64,000 nucleotides of DNA from Pedobacter sp. W3I1 (lineage in GTDB: Bacteria; Bacteroidota; Bacteroidia; Sphingobacteriales; Sphingobacteriaceae): NCBI RefSeq assembly GCF_030816015.1, contig NZ_JAUSXN010000001.1, forward strand, positions 4,898,001 to 4,962,000. Direction: 5' to 3'. Shown here piece by piece: positions 1 through 9,313 of this stretch. A model generated the notes under the pieces. The model did not search any database, was not told the DNA's origin, and was given only the letters and a program-made list of their open reading frames with translations. The position numbers and the translations under genes were made by a program. The first letter of the stretch is position 1, and each line of letters starts with the position of its first letter.

Positions 1-29
1 ATACAGTTTACTAACCAAATCTATATCAT

Positions 30-1724
30 ATGAGAACCTTAAACTATGTTATCTGCATTGTTGTGACGCTTTTTTTCACAAGATGTCAAAAGCCTGAAGT
101 TGCCATTCCAGAATCAACGATCAATAAAAAAACAGCCCGTGCGTTAACAGCAACAAGTTATCCAAGTTATAATTTATCTCCTCTTCCAGCCGATCAATCA
201 GGTGTAGGCAGTACAGCACTCCAGCTTTCTAAAAAATTCCAGTTAGGCTGGAATATTGGCAATACCCTTGAGGCAACAGGTGGTGAAACGAATTGGGGAA
301 ATCCGGTGGTGAGTCAGGCACTTATCGATCAGGTTAAAAGAAGTGGTTTCACTGCAGTCCGGATCCCTTGCTCATGGAACCAATACATGGCCAACAGCGC
401 TACGGCACAACTTCAGCAATCATGGCTTAACAGGGTAAAGCAGGTTGTGCAATACTGCGTAAACGATGGCCTTTATGTAATTTTAAATATCCATTGGGAC
501 GGCGGATGGTTGGAAAATAATTGCACCACGGCCCAACAGGCCCAGGTTAATGCATTACAAAAAGCCTTTTGGGAACAGATTGCGACACAAATGCGTGATT
601 TTGACGAACATGTAATGTTCGCTAGTGCAAATGAACCTGCGGTATCAGATGCAACCGGTATGAGTGTGCTGCTTTCCTATCATCAAACCTTTGTAAATGC
701 AGTCAGATCAACCGGGGGGCGCAATAGTTACAGAGTACTGGTTATCCAGGGGCCAACCACCAACATTGAATACACCAATAATTTAATGAATACGCTCCCT
801 ACAGACCCAGCGGCTAATCGTTTGATGGTTGAAGTGCACCACTATACTCCGTTTAATTTTGCAGGTTTAACCCAGGATGCAAGCTGGGGCAATATGTTCT
901 ATTACTGGGGCAATGGATACCATTCTACAACCGATCCTTCACGAAATGCGACTTTTGGCGAAGAATCGAACGCCGCGACAGAGTTTGCATTAATGAAGAC
1001 CAAATACGTTGACAAAGGTATTCCGGTTATCTTGGGAGAATACGGCGCAATTCGTCGGCTAAACACACTTTCTGGAGATGCATTAACCCTGCACCTGGCC
1101 AGCAGGGCGTATTATCTAAATCACATTACCCACCAGGCATTATTATACGGCCTGCAACCATTCTATTTTGACGACGGATCAGCCGGAAACAATGCATTCA
1201 GGCTCATAGACAGGCAGACTAATGGTGTGGCCGATCAACAGGGACTGGCTGCAGTGGTGCAAGGTACCCAAAATAATACGGCCTCAACCATCCAGGTGGG
1301 GCAGGTTTACCAGATTGTAAACAGATATAGTTTTAAAGCATTGGAATTTGGGGGATGGGCTACTGCCAATCAAACACCCGCGCAGCAGTGGGGTTATGTA
1401 GCTGGGGCGAACCAGCAGTTTAAAGTAGAAGATGCGGGCGGTGGCTATTACCGGTTAACCCCAATGCATGCTACCGGAAAGTGTTTAGAAATTTCTGGCT
1501 GGAATACTGCTGATGGCGGTCAGGCAGCATTATGGGATTATAGCGGTGGCGCCAATCAAAAATGGTCAATTCAGATTACCACAAATGGATATTATAAAAT
1601 CGTTAATGCAAATAGCGGAAAAGCTTTGGATGTTCTTAATTCTTCGCTCAATAATGGTGGTGCAGCTGTACAATGGACTTACTCGGGAGGCCGCAATCAG
1701 CAATGGGCCTTTCTGAAAATATAG
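30..1724 (+). CDS. GH5-family endoglucanase-like glycoside hydrolase with C-terminal ricin-type lectin domain
   Basis: Predicted secreted or surface enzyme of 564 residues that cleaves beta-linked glucans or a related plant polysaccharide. Residues about 65-400 form a GH5 (cellulase) domain: the N-terminal GWNIGNTLE motif, ILNIHWDGG near 151-159, the acid/base Glu202 in ASANEP, and the nucleophile Glu337 in ILGEYGA. Residues about 425-564 form a beta-trefoil (RICIN-type) carbohydrate-binding domain with three QW-like repeats. The N-terminus is hydrophobic and ends at Cys19 (LFFTRC), a plausible but non-ideal lipobox. It precedes a susC/susD pair on the same strand but is separated from it by a terminator, so it may be the last gene of an upstream transcript. 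The family is clear; the substrate is not. Confidence 0.9.
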   Translation: MRTLNYVICIVVTLFFTRCQKPEVAIPESTINKKTARALTATSYPSYNLSPLPADQSGVGSTALQLSKKFQLGWNIGNTLEATGGETNWGNPVVSQALIDQVKRSGFTAVRIPCSWNQYMANSATAQLQQSWLNRVKQVVQYCVNDGLYVILNIHWDGGWLENNCTTAQQAQVNALQKAFWEQIATQMRDFDEHVMFASANEPAVSDATGMSVLLSYHQTFVNAVRSTGGRNSYRVLVIQGPTTNIEYTNNLMNTLPTDPAANRLMVEVHHYTPFNFAGLTQDASWGNMFYYWGNGYHSTTDPSRNATFGEESNAATEFALMKTKYVDKGIPVILGEYGAIRRLNTLSGDALTLHLASRAYYLNHITHQALLYGLQPFYFDDGSAGNNAFRLIDRQTNGVADQQGLAAVVQGTQNNTASTIQVGQVYQIVNRYSFKALEFGGWATANQTPAQQWGYVAGANQQFKVEDAGGGYYRLTPMHATGKCLEISGWNTADGGQAALWDYSGGANQKWSIQITTNGYYKIVNANSGKALDVLNSSLNNGGAAVQWTYSGGRNQQWAFLKI

Positions 1725-1827
1725 ATACTTACAATGCTAATATAGATACAATTTTTGTATGCAACAGGCATTTTTTTTGTAAATATTATGCAACAATGAT
1801 CGTTAAACGTATTGCTAAGTAAAATGC

Positions 1828-1866
1828 AATTCCCGGATGTTAGTTTCATCCGGGAATTTGTTTTTT
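1828..1866 (+). terminator. Intrinsic terminator after the GH5 gene
   Basis: A perfect 12-bp stem (AATTCCCGGATG with its complement at 1847-1858), a 7-nt loop and a T-rich tail at 1859-1866. It ends the GH5 transcript and separates it from susC. Confidence 0.9.
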
Positions 1867-1974
1867 AAACGGAAGAGAAGGCCAAAGACATCCCTATAGC
1901 CGGATTTTAATACCACAGACAGCGCAATAATAAGATCTGTACCGATCATTTAACGATGCTATGAAACAAATTGG

Positions 1975-2015
1975 TTAACATTTGTACTCCTATTTATTAA
2001 CAATTGTACCCTATT
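1975..2015 (+). promoter_or_regulatory. Direct repeat pair upstream of susC, possible regulator site
   Basis: Two near-identical copies, TTAACATTTGTACTCC at 1975 and TTAACAATTGTACCC at 1997, both running into CTATT. Their starts are 22 bp apart, about two helical turns, and they lie about 190 bp before the susC start. The spacing suggests cooperative regulator binding; no cognate regulator is visible beside it. Confidence 0.35.
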
Positions 2016-2202
2016 GCCATACCGTTTATAATTATTTTCAATAGTTATAAATACTGACATATAACCTAAACCAGTTTAAGCTATTTACAATTGATGCAAC
2101 TGCATGTTTTTAACAGGCAGTTAATCAATTACAAATTACAGCCTGTTCGGTTCAACAAATCAGTATGATTAAAAATTACCATATATAAACCAATAAACGA
2201 TT

Positions 2203-5200
2203 ATGAGCATGAAAATTACCAATTTACTAAGGCTGCTCGCCCCAGCCAGATTACGGCTCCTGCTGCTGTTGCTTTTGCCGATGAGTGCATTGCCGGTTAT
2301 TGCACAAACCACTAGTATTAAAGGAATTGTAACCTCAGCCGATGATAACAGGCCGCTTCCAGGAGTTACAGTAATGGAAAAAGGGAAGCAAAACGGAATG
2401 GTTACCAATCCCGATGGTTCTTATTCACTTAACGTTCTAAAAGATGCCACTCTTGTGTTTTCTTCTATCGGTTTTGCAACCATGGAGGTTAAAGTAGATG
2501 GGAAAACGACCCTAAATATAAAACTGCAAAGTGATATCAGCTCCCTTAACGAGGTTGTGGTTATCGGTTATGGAACCGCCCGGAAAAAAGATCTCATCGG
2601 CTCAGTAAACGTGGTGTCAGCTAAGGATGCCGGCGCCAATACCAATACCAGTGCCGCACAGCTCCTTATAGGTAAAGCCCCCGGTGTACAGGTATTAAAT
2701 TCAAACGGTAGTCCTGGTTCAAATGCCCAGATCATCGTACGTGGAACCGGCTCTTTTACCAATGTTGAGCCACTCTATGTGGTAGATGGGATACAAAGCG
2801 ATGCCAATCTTTTTAACACGATCAATCCACAAGACATTGATAATATTACCATTTTAAAAGATGCGGCCTCTACGGCCATTTATGGTGTTGCCGCCGCTAA
2901 TGGTGTGGTTATCGTTACCACCAAAAAAGCTAAAAGCGGTATCCCGCAGATATTATTTGACTCGCAGGTTGGTACTTCATCAGTACGCAAACAACTTGAT
3001 CTGCTTAATGCAAACGACTATGTCAATCTTATAAAAGATATAGCCGCTACCAATAACCTTACCCCCCCGGCCAAACTAAGTACTCCTTTTGTCGGTGTTG
3101 ACCGTACCGATTGGCAAAAAGAAATATTCAAAACAGCTTTATCTACCCAAAACAATGCAAGTATAAGCGGTGGCGGCGAAAAGGTTACCTATAATCTCTC
3201 ATTAGGTTATTTAACCCAACAAGCTACTGTTAAAGATTACCGTTTAAGAAGATTAAACAGCCGTTTTTCACTAGATGAGAAGCTAGGGCGTTTTCATTTC
3301 GGCCAAAGCCTTAACATCCGTTACACCAACACTAACGGACAAACAGCCAGCATATTAAATGCCATCAGCTACGCGCCTTATCAGCCAATATACGACCCCG
3401 CTATTTTGGGTGGCTACTCTATTCTGACCAATGTTGATGATAACAGTAACGCCGTAAATCCATTACAGAATTTAGGCGTCCAAACCTTATCAAGCAACGA
3501 TCTGGTATTATATCCGCAGGTTTTTGGCGAAGTAAATATTATTAAAGGTCTAACTTTTAGGTCGCAGCTGGCGGGTGTATATGGCACTTCGACAAATGAT
3601 TCATACCAGATCCCTTATATAACATCGAACAACCTGGCTTTCAGTCGGCAGGCAGGCCGCTCATTTAACAGTTATTCCAATTATACTTTTGAAAACTACC
3701 TTTCTTATAACCGTATTTTTGGCAAACACAGTATATCGGCAACCGCAGGTACCAGTTATATTGATGCCGGATCGAGCAAATACCTGAGTGTATTGGGTAC
3801 AGGAATGCTAAATGACAATGTAAAAGATATAGGTGTAGCGCCAACAATCACCAGCCAGGCCAACACATCCGGTTATTATACACAGTTTGGCCGGGCCATC
3901 TCTTATTATGGCCGCCTGGTATATACCTTTAACGATCGGTATATCTTATCAGGAAGTATCCGCCGCGATGGCTCATCAAACTTTGGCCCTCAAAGCCGTT
4001 ATGGTAATTTTCCAGGAGTAGGCTTTGCATGGCGCATCAGCGAAGAAGGTTTTGTAAAATCGGCACTGCCGTTTATCAGCGATGCTAAATTACGGGTAGG
4101 CTGGGGTCGTACAGGTAATAACAAGTTTGGTTTAACCACAACGCAGGTGTTTACCTTTGGTGGTTCGCCAAACGGTAACCTGATTTATTCGCTTGGCGAG
4201 AATGAGGGCTTTGTAAATGGAACAACGGTAACTTCTATTGCAAACCCGCTGTTGAGATGGGAACAAACAGATCAAACCGATATTGGGCTTGATCTAGGCT
4301 TCCTGAAAAACAAACTTACGCTTACCCTTGATTACTATAACCGAAAAAGCAGCGGGTTATTAGTGGGCATTCCAATACCAACCAGTGTTGGTGTCGGCGG
4401 GTTGAGCGGATTCGGCAGTACATTAATTACCAATGCTGCAGATGCTCAAAATAAAGGTTTCGAATTTCAGTTGGCCTATACTGGCAAAACTAATGACTTT
4501 AACTACAATGTTAGTGTAAATGGAGGTTATAACCAAAATAAAACCTTATCACTGGGTGCACAATCGTCAACGCCTATAATTGGAGGATACTTTAACAATT
4601 TAAATGGGATCACATTAACCCAACCAGGCTCGCCTATTGGGGCTTTTTATGGCTATTCGGTTGATCATGTAGCCAGCACACAGGCAGAAATTAATGCATT
4701 AAATGTAGCTACCAGACAAAGAACCGGAAATCCAGCCAGTGTATATCAGGATGGATTATTACCAGGCGATTTTATATTTAAAGATCTTAATAATGATGGT
4801 GTTGTGGATAGTAAAGACCAGAAGATACTGGGCAGTCCAATTCCTAAATTTACATACGGTTTTAATGCAGGGGCATCTTACAAGAACTTCGACCTCAATA
4901 TCGTTATCTCGGGTGTTCAAGGTGTACAATTGGCCAACTCACTTAAGTTTTACACCGAAAATGCCTCAACCGGACATAATGCTGCTACCGCCATTTTAAA
5001 CAGGTGGAGAAAACCGGGTGATATCGCCGCTTTGCCAAGGGCAGGCCAAAATGTTACGGCAACAGGGAATTTGAGACCTTCTGATTTTTTTGTTGAGAAT
5101 GGATCGTACCTGCGGGTACGTAACGTAACCTTAGGTTACACTTTCACAAAAACAGCATTAAATTCTTTCTCAGGTAATGTATTAAGCAGATTACGGGTTT

Positions 5201-5382
5201 ATGTTGCCGCTCAAAACTTATTTACCCTAACAAAATATACTGGATATGACCCCGAAATAAGCACTCAAACCAGTGGTGGTGTTAATGGTGGTGCCACTGA
5301 TTATATATTTAACCGCGGCATTGATGATGGGCAGATACCACAGCCACGTACATTTTTGGCGGGCATACAAGTTGGATTTTAA
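2203..5382 (+). CDS. SusC/RagA-family TonB-linked outer-membrane transporter
   Basis: Outer-membrane beta-barrel of 1059 residues that imports oligosaccharides with its SusD partner, powered by TonB. A leucine-rich signal peptide ends near VIAQTT. Residues about 36-115 form the carboxypeptidase-regulatory-like (CarboxypepD_reg) domain typical of SusC. SLNEVVVIGYGTARKKDLIG marks the Bacteroidota SusC signature before the plug, which includes YVVDGI and GVAAANGVVIVTTKK. The remainder is barrel, with a late segment rich in LRVRNVTLGYTF-type strands. Length is usual for the family. There is no N-terminal STN domain, so it is not expected to signal to a FecR/sigma pair. The next gene overlaps or follows within 24 bases, so the two are co-transcribed. 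Confidence 0.95.
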   Translation: MSMKITNLLRLLAPARLRLLLLLLLPMSALPVIAQTTSIKGIVTSADDNRPLPGVTVMEKGKQNGMVTNPDGSYSLNVLKDATLVFSSIGFATMEVKVDGKTTLNIKLQSDISSLNEVVVIGYGTARKKDLIGSVNVVSAKDAGANTNTSAAQLLIGKAPGVQVLNSNGSPGSNAQIIVRGTGSFTNVEPLYVVDGIQSDANLFNTINPQDIDNITILKDAASTAIYGVAAANGVVIVTTKKAKSGIPQILFDSQVGTSSVRKQLDLLNANDYVNLIKDIAATNNLTPPAKLSTPFVGVDRTDWQKEIFKTALSTQNNASISGGGEKVTYNLSLGYLTQQATVKDYRLRRLNSRFSLDEKLGRFHFGQSLNIRYTNTNGQTASILNAISYAPYQPIYDPAILGGYSILTNVDDNSNAVNPLQNLGVQTLSSNDLVLYPQVFGEVNIIKGLTFRSQLAGVYGTSTNDSYQIPYITSNNLAFSRQAGRSFNSYSNYTFENYLSYNRIFGKHSISATAGTSYIDAGSSKYLSVLGTGMLNDNVKDIGVAPTITSQANTSGYYTQFGRAISYYGRLVYTFNDRYILSGSIRRDGSSNFGPQSRYGNFPGVGFAWRISEEGFVKSALPFISDAKLRVGWGRTGNNKFGLTTTQVFTFGGSPNGNLIYSLGENEGFVNGTTVTSIANPLLRWEQTDQTDIGLDLGFLKNKLTLTLDYYNRKSSGLLVGIPIPTSVGVGGLSGFGSTLITNAADAQNKGFEFQLAYTGKTNDFNYNVSVNGGYNQNKTLSLGAQSSTPIIGGYFNNLNGITLTQPGSPIGAFYGYSVDHVASTQAEINALNVATRQRTGNPASVYQDGLLPGDFIFKDLNNDGVVDSKDQKILGSPIPKFTYGFNAGASYKNFDLNIVISGVQGVQLANSLKFYTENASTGHNAATAILNRWRKPGDIAALPRAGQNVTATGNLRPSDFFVENGSYLRVRNVTLGYTFTKTALNSFSGNVLSRLRVYVAAQNLFTLTKYTGYDPEISTQTSGGVNGGATDYIFNRGIDDGQIPQPRTFLAGIQVGF

Positions 5383-5405
5383 TGATAAAAAATATTAAAG
5401 ATATA

Positions 5406-7004
5406 ATGATGAAAAAATATATAAAATATCTGATTGTTGTAGTTTTAATAATTGCAACCGGGGGATGTAAGAAAAGTTTGGACTTGCAAAATAAAAGCGC
5501 ATACACTTACGATACCTATTTTGCAAGTGATGCAGCCATAAATCAGGCCGTGATAGCCAGCTACGCTACTTTATTGCATAACGGTTTGTGGGCCCGCGAA
5601 TGGTATTATATTTTTGACCTGCTGGGTTATGATGCCAAAAATGCCCAACCCCTACAGGGCGATCTCCTGGCGCTCGCACAATATAATTTTGCGTCTAACC
5701 AACCGCAGCTGGAAGCTATGTGGTCTTCATTATACCGCTTAGTGATGCGATCGAACGTTGTCATCAATCGTGGCCAGGCATGGGCGCCTGCCAATGCAAC
5801 CGAACAGGCCAATAAAAAGCAATACATTGCCGAGGCTAAATTCCTGAGGGCCTATGCCTATTTTAACCTGGTTAACCTGTATGGCCGCGTACCTCTGCGC
5901 AAGGAATATATCCCTTTGCCAACACCAGAAGAAATTAACCTGCCACGTGCTGCTGTTGCGGATATATGGGCCTTTATAGAACAGGATTTAAAAGACGCGC
6001 AAGCAGATCTCCCTGTTTCTTATGCCTCAGCCAATTTAGGGCGCGCTACACGCGGTGCTGCCGTTGCCATGCTGGGTAAATCATACCTGTATGAAAAAAA
6101 ATGGACAAACGCCGTTACCGAGCTCAGCAAACTGACACAGGCACCATATAATTATGCGCTGGCACCTGTATATAATAACCTGTTTGATGACCCCAATCAG
6201 AATAATACTGCGCTTAATCCGGAAAGCATTTTCCAGGTGATGAACCAGACCTGGACCGATTGGGGTATAGGCAACCAGTATTACCTGTTTGGTGGCCAGG
6301 AAACATGGGGCGGAAAAGCAAGCCACTCTGCCCGTGCACAAGAATACGGCTTTAACGATTGGAACAATGTGTTTATTACGACCACAGCTGTTAAAGCTTT
6401 TAGCTACCCCAACCCACAAACCAATGTAGCTTATGTTGATCCGCGTGCGGCTTATACTTTTTACGGAGATGCTGCCAGTGGAGCACAAACCCAATATTGC
6501 CAGCTATGCTCAACCGGGCCGGTGTCCTATCCATATGCTACAGCAGGCTATAAATATTTAAAATATGAATATTATAATAAATCTGCAAGCTTTGGTGGGC
6601 CGCAAAGTGGTATTAACGGCCAGGTGATCCGTTATGCAGATGTATTGCTGATGCTTGCCGAGGCTTATATACAGCAGGGCAACACCGGAACACAGCCGTT
6701 GGCATTGATTAACCAGGTACGCAGCAGGCCAAGTGTTAACGCACCGCTCTATACCAGTCTGGGAGCCCAGCCTCAGGCCATGACAATTCTCATGCGCGAA
6801 AGACAACTGGAACTGACAGGTGAACAATCCCGCTATTTTGATCTGATCCGCTGGGGAATCGCACGGCAGACGATTAATTCGCAAAGACAGGCTGAAGATG
6901 GCACACAACCCTTTTTAGAAAAAAATACGTTATTGCCCATCCCCTTATCTGAAAAGAACGCAAATCCAAATGTTGGCAAGGATATCAGTAATGACTGGAA
7001 TTAG
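5406..7004 (+). CDS. SusD/RagB-family outer-membrane lipoprotein
   Basis: Surface lipoprotein that caps the SusC barrel and binds glycan. I place the start at the ATG at 5406 because MKKYIKYLIVVVLIIATGGC then gives a standard signal peptide with lipobox ATGGC; an in-frame ATG at 5382 overlaps the susC stop and would add eight residues. Family hallmarks: AEAKFLRAYAYFNLVNLYG in the N-terminal TPR part and the C-terminal MRERQLELTGEQSRYFDLIR signature. About 532 residues. Only one susC/susD pair and no SusE/F-like gene is seen here, so the locus is minimal; with the GH5 gene upstream, a beta-glucan or hemicellulose substrate is a reasonable inference. Confidence 0.95.
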   Translation: MMKKYIKYLIVVVLIIATGGCKKSLDLQNKSAYTYDTYFASDAAINQAVIASYATLLHNGLWAREWYYIFDLLGYDAKNAQPLQGDLLALAQYNFASNQPQLEAMWSSLYRLVMRSNVVINRGQAWAPANATEQANKKQYIAEAKFLRAYAYFNLVNLYGRVPLRKEYIPLPTPEEINLPRAAVADIWAFIEQDLKDAQADLPVSYASANLGRATRGAAVAMLGKSYLYEKKWTNAVTELSKLTQAPYNYALAPVYNNLFDDPNQNNTALNPESIFQVMNQTWTDWGIGNQYYLFGGQETWGGKASHSARAQEYGFNDWNNVFITTTAVKAFSYPNPQTNVAYVDPRAAYTFYGDAASGAQTQYCQLCSTGPVSYPYATAGYKYLKYEYYNKSASFGGPQSGINGQVIRYADVLLMLAEAYIQQGNTGTQPLALINQVRSRPSVNAPLYTSLGAQPQAMTILMRERQLELTGEQSRYFDLIRWGIARQTINSQRQAEDGTQPFLEKNTLLPIPLSEKNANPNVGKDISNDWN

Positions 7005-7089
7005 GCAGCGTAGTTGATTATTATCGGCTTATTGGTAGCCCTTTACAGTGTATATTGATAGGAGATATTTTTTATTATAATTATAATTC

Positions 7090-7126
7090 AAAAAGCTTTT
7101 CTGGAAACAGGAAAGCTTTTTGTTTA
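7090..7126 (+). terminator. Intrinsic terminator after susD
   Basis: Stem AAAAAGCTTTTC at 7090-7101 pairs with GAAAGCTTTTT at 7111-7121 across a short loop and runs into T-rich sequence. It closes the susCD transcript about 90 bp after the susD stop. Confidence 0.8.
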
Positions 7127-7233
7127 ATGGTAAATTTGTTCAGCATAAGCACTCTTTATTAATCAAAAATATTTTAATAAGTTCCACATCAATCGCTAGA
7201 AATTCTTTAAGTTTATTGGCTATTATCATTTAT

Positions 7234-8670
7234 ATGAACAGCAGAATATTAGCATTATTATTGTTTTTATGCTTAACAGCTCAAGCTTCCGCTCAGGAAA
7301 CGGCCTGTGACTGTGCCGCTAACCTTGATGAAACCATCCGCAAAACAGCACTTAACTATGCGGGCTTCCCTTCCAAAGTAAATACTAAAACTAAAGCCAG
7401 CTATGCCCTTCTGGTCAGCTCGCTGAGATCAAAGTCAAGGCGGCAGCAAAGTGCGAAAGCGTGTTTCGACCTGATTAAACAATATGTCAGGTTCTTTAAA
7501 GACAAACATTTTTCCCTTACTTACTATCCAGAGGAGACTACCGAACGGGAGATTATACAGGTAGACAGCATCATCCATACTCTTGAATCAGGCAAAAGTG
7601 ATGCTGTGGAAGGTATCTGGGTTAATCCCGACAGCTCACTTAAACTTGCCATTAAAAAATTTCCTAACCGGGAGTATAAAGCAATGGTGATTGCCTCAAC
7701 GGATAAGAAACAGGTTAAAGGGCAGGTATATTTTTCTTTAACACCGCACCAGAAAGGTTTTTTACTGAACCAGTACAATGTATTCGGCAGCACAGATTTA
7801 TATGCCCGGCAGAGGGGTGGATTACTGCAATTGTGGGGCTTTGCCCTATTCGGAAAAATTTCTGGTAAAGGAATGACCACGGATGAGCAAAAAGAACTTA
7901 ATACCTGGAAGAATAACAATAATGGGCTGGATTTTAAGCTGCTTGACCAGGAAACAAGTTATCTTAAAATCCCAACGTTTTTTAATAACGACAACAAAAT
8001 CGAAAAGCTCGTTGCTGCAAGTGACAAAACCATTAGGGCCACTAAGTACCTGATTATCGACCTGCGTGGTAATGGTGGAGGCAATGCTGGCTGGAGCTTT
8101 TTACTGCCGTATATAATGACCGGGCCAATCCAGCAGAACGGCTCAAAACTAAGGATCTCCGAAGACAACGTTAAACTTAAACGTGAAGAATTAGAATCTT
8201 TCGTCAAAAACCCTGTTCCCAAAGAGATGCAAAAGTATTTTCCTGATAGCTATGTCAATAAACTAAAACGGGTGTATAACGCGCTGGCTGTTACGAATGC
8301 AGCCTTCATTGAAATTCCGGGAGTTGCCATACCGCTGGATTCTGTATTGGGTAAACCCCAAAAGGTAGCATTAATCACTGATGGACTTTGCGGAAGCTCA
8401 ACCGAATTTTTCTTTAATTTGATGCAGCAGAGTGGAAAAACGACGAGGTATGGCAGCAATACGGTAGGTATGATGGACTTTGAAGGACCAACAAGTAGAA
8501 CGCCACTCCCTTGTAAGCAGCTGGTTTTGATGATTCCCGTATCAAAAATGAGTTGGGCCGATACTCATCCGATAGACCAGACCGGATTTGCCCCGGATGT
8601 AAAACTGGATTTACCTCAAAAGGATTGGGTGAATTATGTCAGACAGGATTTAAAGAAAGAAGCCAGGTAG
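7234..8670 (+). CDS. S41-family (C-terminal processing type) peptidase, secreted
   Basis: Predicted exported serine peptidase of about 478 residues. I choose the ATG at 7234 because it begins a clean signal peptide (LLLFLCLTAQASAQ); a longer in-frame reading from 7120 would run through the susD terminator. The tail-protease core is visible: YLIIDLRGNGGGNAGW near residue 275 and the nucleophile region ITDGLCGSSTEFFFNLM near residue 388, followed by the usual strand leading to a GRTPLP-like turn. The N-terminal half is family-specific and has no recognised PDZ domain. The mature N-terminus has two close cysteines (CDC). Monocistronic between two terminators; substrate unknown. Confidence 0.85.
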   Translation: MNSRILALLLFLCLTAQASAQETACDCAANLDETIRKTALNYAGFPSKVNTKTKASYALLVSSLRSKSRRQQSAKACFDLIKQYVRFFKDKHFSLTYYPEETTEREIIQVDSIIHTLESGKSDAVEGIWVNPDSSLKLAIKKFPNREYKAMVIASTDKKQVKGQVYFSLTPHQKGFLLNQYNVFGSTDLYARQRGGLLQLWGFALFGKISGKGMTTDEQKELNTWKNNNNGLDFKLLDQETSYLKIPTFFNNDNKIEKLVAASDKTIRATKYLIIDLRGNGGGNAGWSFLLPYIMTGPIQQNGSKLRISEDNVKLKREELESFVKNPVPKEMQKYFPDSYVNKLKRVYNALAVTNAAFIEIPGVAIPLDSVLGKPQKVALITDGLCGSSTEFFFNLMQQSGKTTRYGSNTVGMMDFEGPTSRTPLPCKQLVLMIPVSKMSWADTHPIDQTGFAPDVKLDLPQKDWVNYVRQDLKKEAR

Positions 8671-8960
8671 AAGGGCATATCTTCGATTCGATAGGTATAC
8701 AAGAGCTTATTAATTCCTTAGTGATCCTAAATTGGGAAGTGGCAGTGCTACAAAATACCAACTCAGGTTATATTTTTGTCCGGTTATCGTCCGCTTTTTG
8801 TCCGGAACCAATGATCAACTCCCTGCTAGACCGTTGTTGTCTTGTTGTTAAACTGTTGCCAGTCTTAAATCAGCGTCATATCCTTCTGAAGCGATCACGA
8901 AAGCGGAACAAAATGCAATGAATTTTGCAAAATAGAAAATATCAATCAGATAAGAGAAAA

Positions 8961-8982
8961 CTGCCCATTGGGTGTTTTTTTT
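8961..8982 (+). terminator. Possible terminator downstream of the S41 peptidase gene
   Basis: Short stem TGCCC/GGGTG (two wobble pairs, 3-nt loop) followed by a run of eight T. The stem is weak but the T-run is long. It lies about 290 bp after the stop codon. Confidence 0.4.
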
Positions 8983-9253
8983 GTTAAGGGCTTAATGTGT
9001 TAGCTAAGACTTGAAAAAGCACGGTGCGAACATACTGATTGTAAGTCTTTGCCATGAACATGGTGGTTTTTTACATCTACGCAGAAATATTGCTTTTAAC
9101 CCCTCGTTTTTCCGTAAGGCTACGAAGTTAGAAAATATCATCGTTCGTCATTAACTGTTCATAATCGTACGACGCTTGTTCGATAATGAACAACAATTAT
9201 TTCTTTTAAATCATAATTCGTTATATTACAGCTATTTACAACAAAAAAGAACG

Positions 9254-9269
9254 TTGGCATAGAATTTAC
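9254..9269 (+). promoter_or_regulatory. Sigma-54-like promoter element before the permease gene
   Basis: TTGGCATAGAATTTAC resembles the -24/-12 pattern (TTGGCAC, N4, TTTGC) with the correct spacing, but the -12 GC is replaced by AC. It lies about 45 bp upstream of the permease ATG. Treat as a weak match. Confidence 0.25.
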
Positions 9270-9313
9270 CAATCAATAGTAGTAGGTATTGGCAGAAATT
9301 GAACTTCAATGTA

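Larger units (their letters stand above)
1725..2202. other. Intergenic region between the GH5 gene and susC
   Basis: 478 bases without a gene. It holds a strong intrinsic terminator at 1828-1866 and a pair of direct repeats at 1975-2015. The remaining AT-rich stretch up to 2202 probably carries the susC promoter, but I could not assign a specific promoter box. Confidence 0.7.
8671..9313. other. Intergenic region before the ABC permease
   Basis: About 640 bases without a convincing gene. A weak terminator lies at 8961-8982 and a sigma-54-like element at 9254-9269. Between them, AAGACTT at about 9007 and AAGTCTT at about 9043 could form a loose stem-loop. No remnant of a mobile element is recognisable. 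Confidence 0.6.

Noticed and set aside
6081..6494. 137-residue minus-strand ORF opposite susD
   Set aside because: It lies wholly within a clear SusD coding region and looks like a shadow frame with no family features.
7524..7919. 131-residue minus-strand ORF opposite the S41 peptidase gene
   Set aside because: Overlaps a well-supported gene on the other strand and lacks domain features.
8553..8921. 122-residue ORF extending past the S41 peptidase gene
   Set aside because: Half overlaps the peptidase gene in another frame; the remainder has no recognisable fold or start signal.
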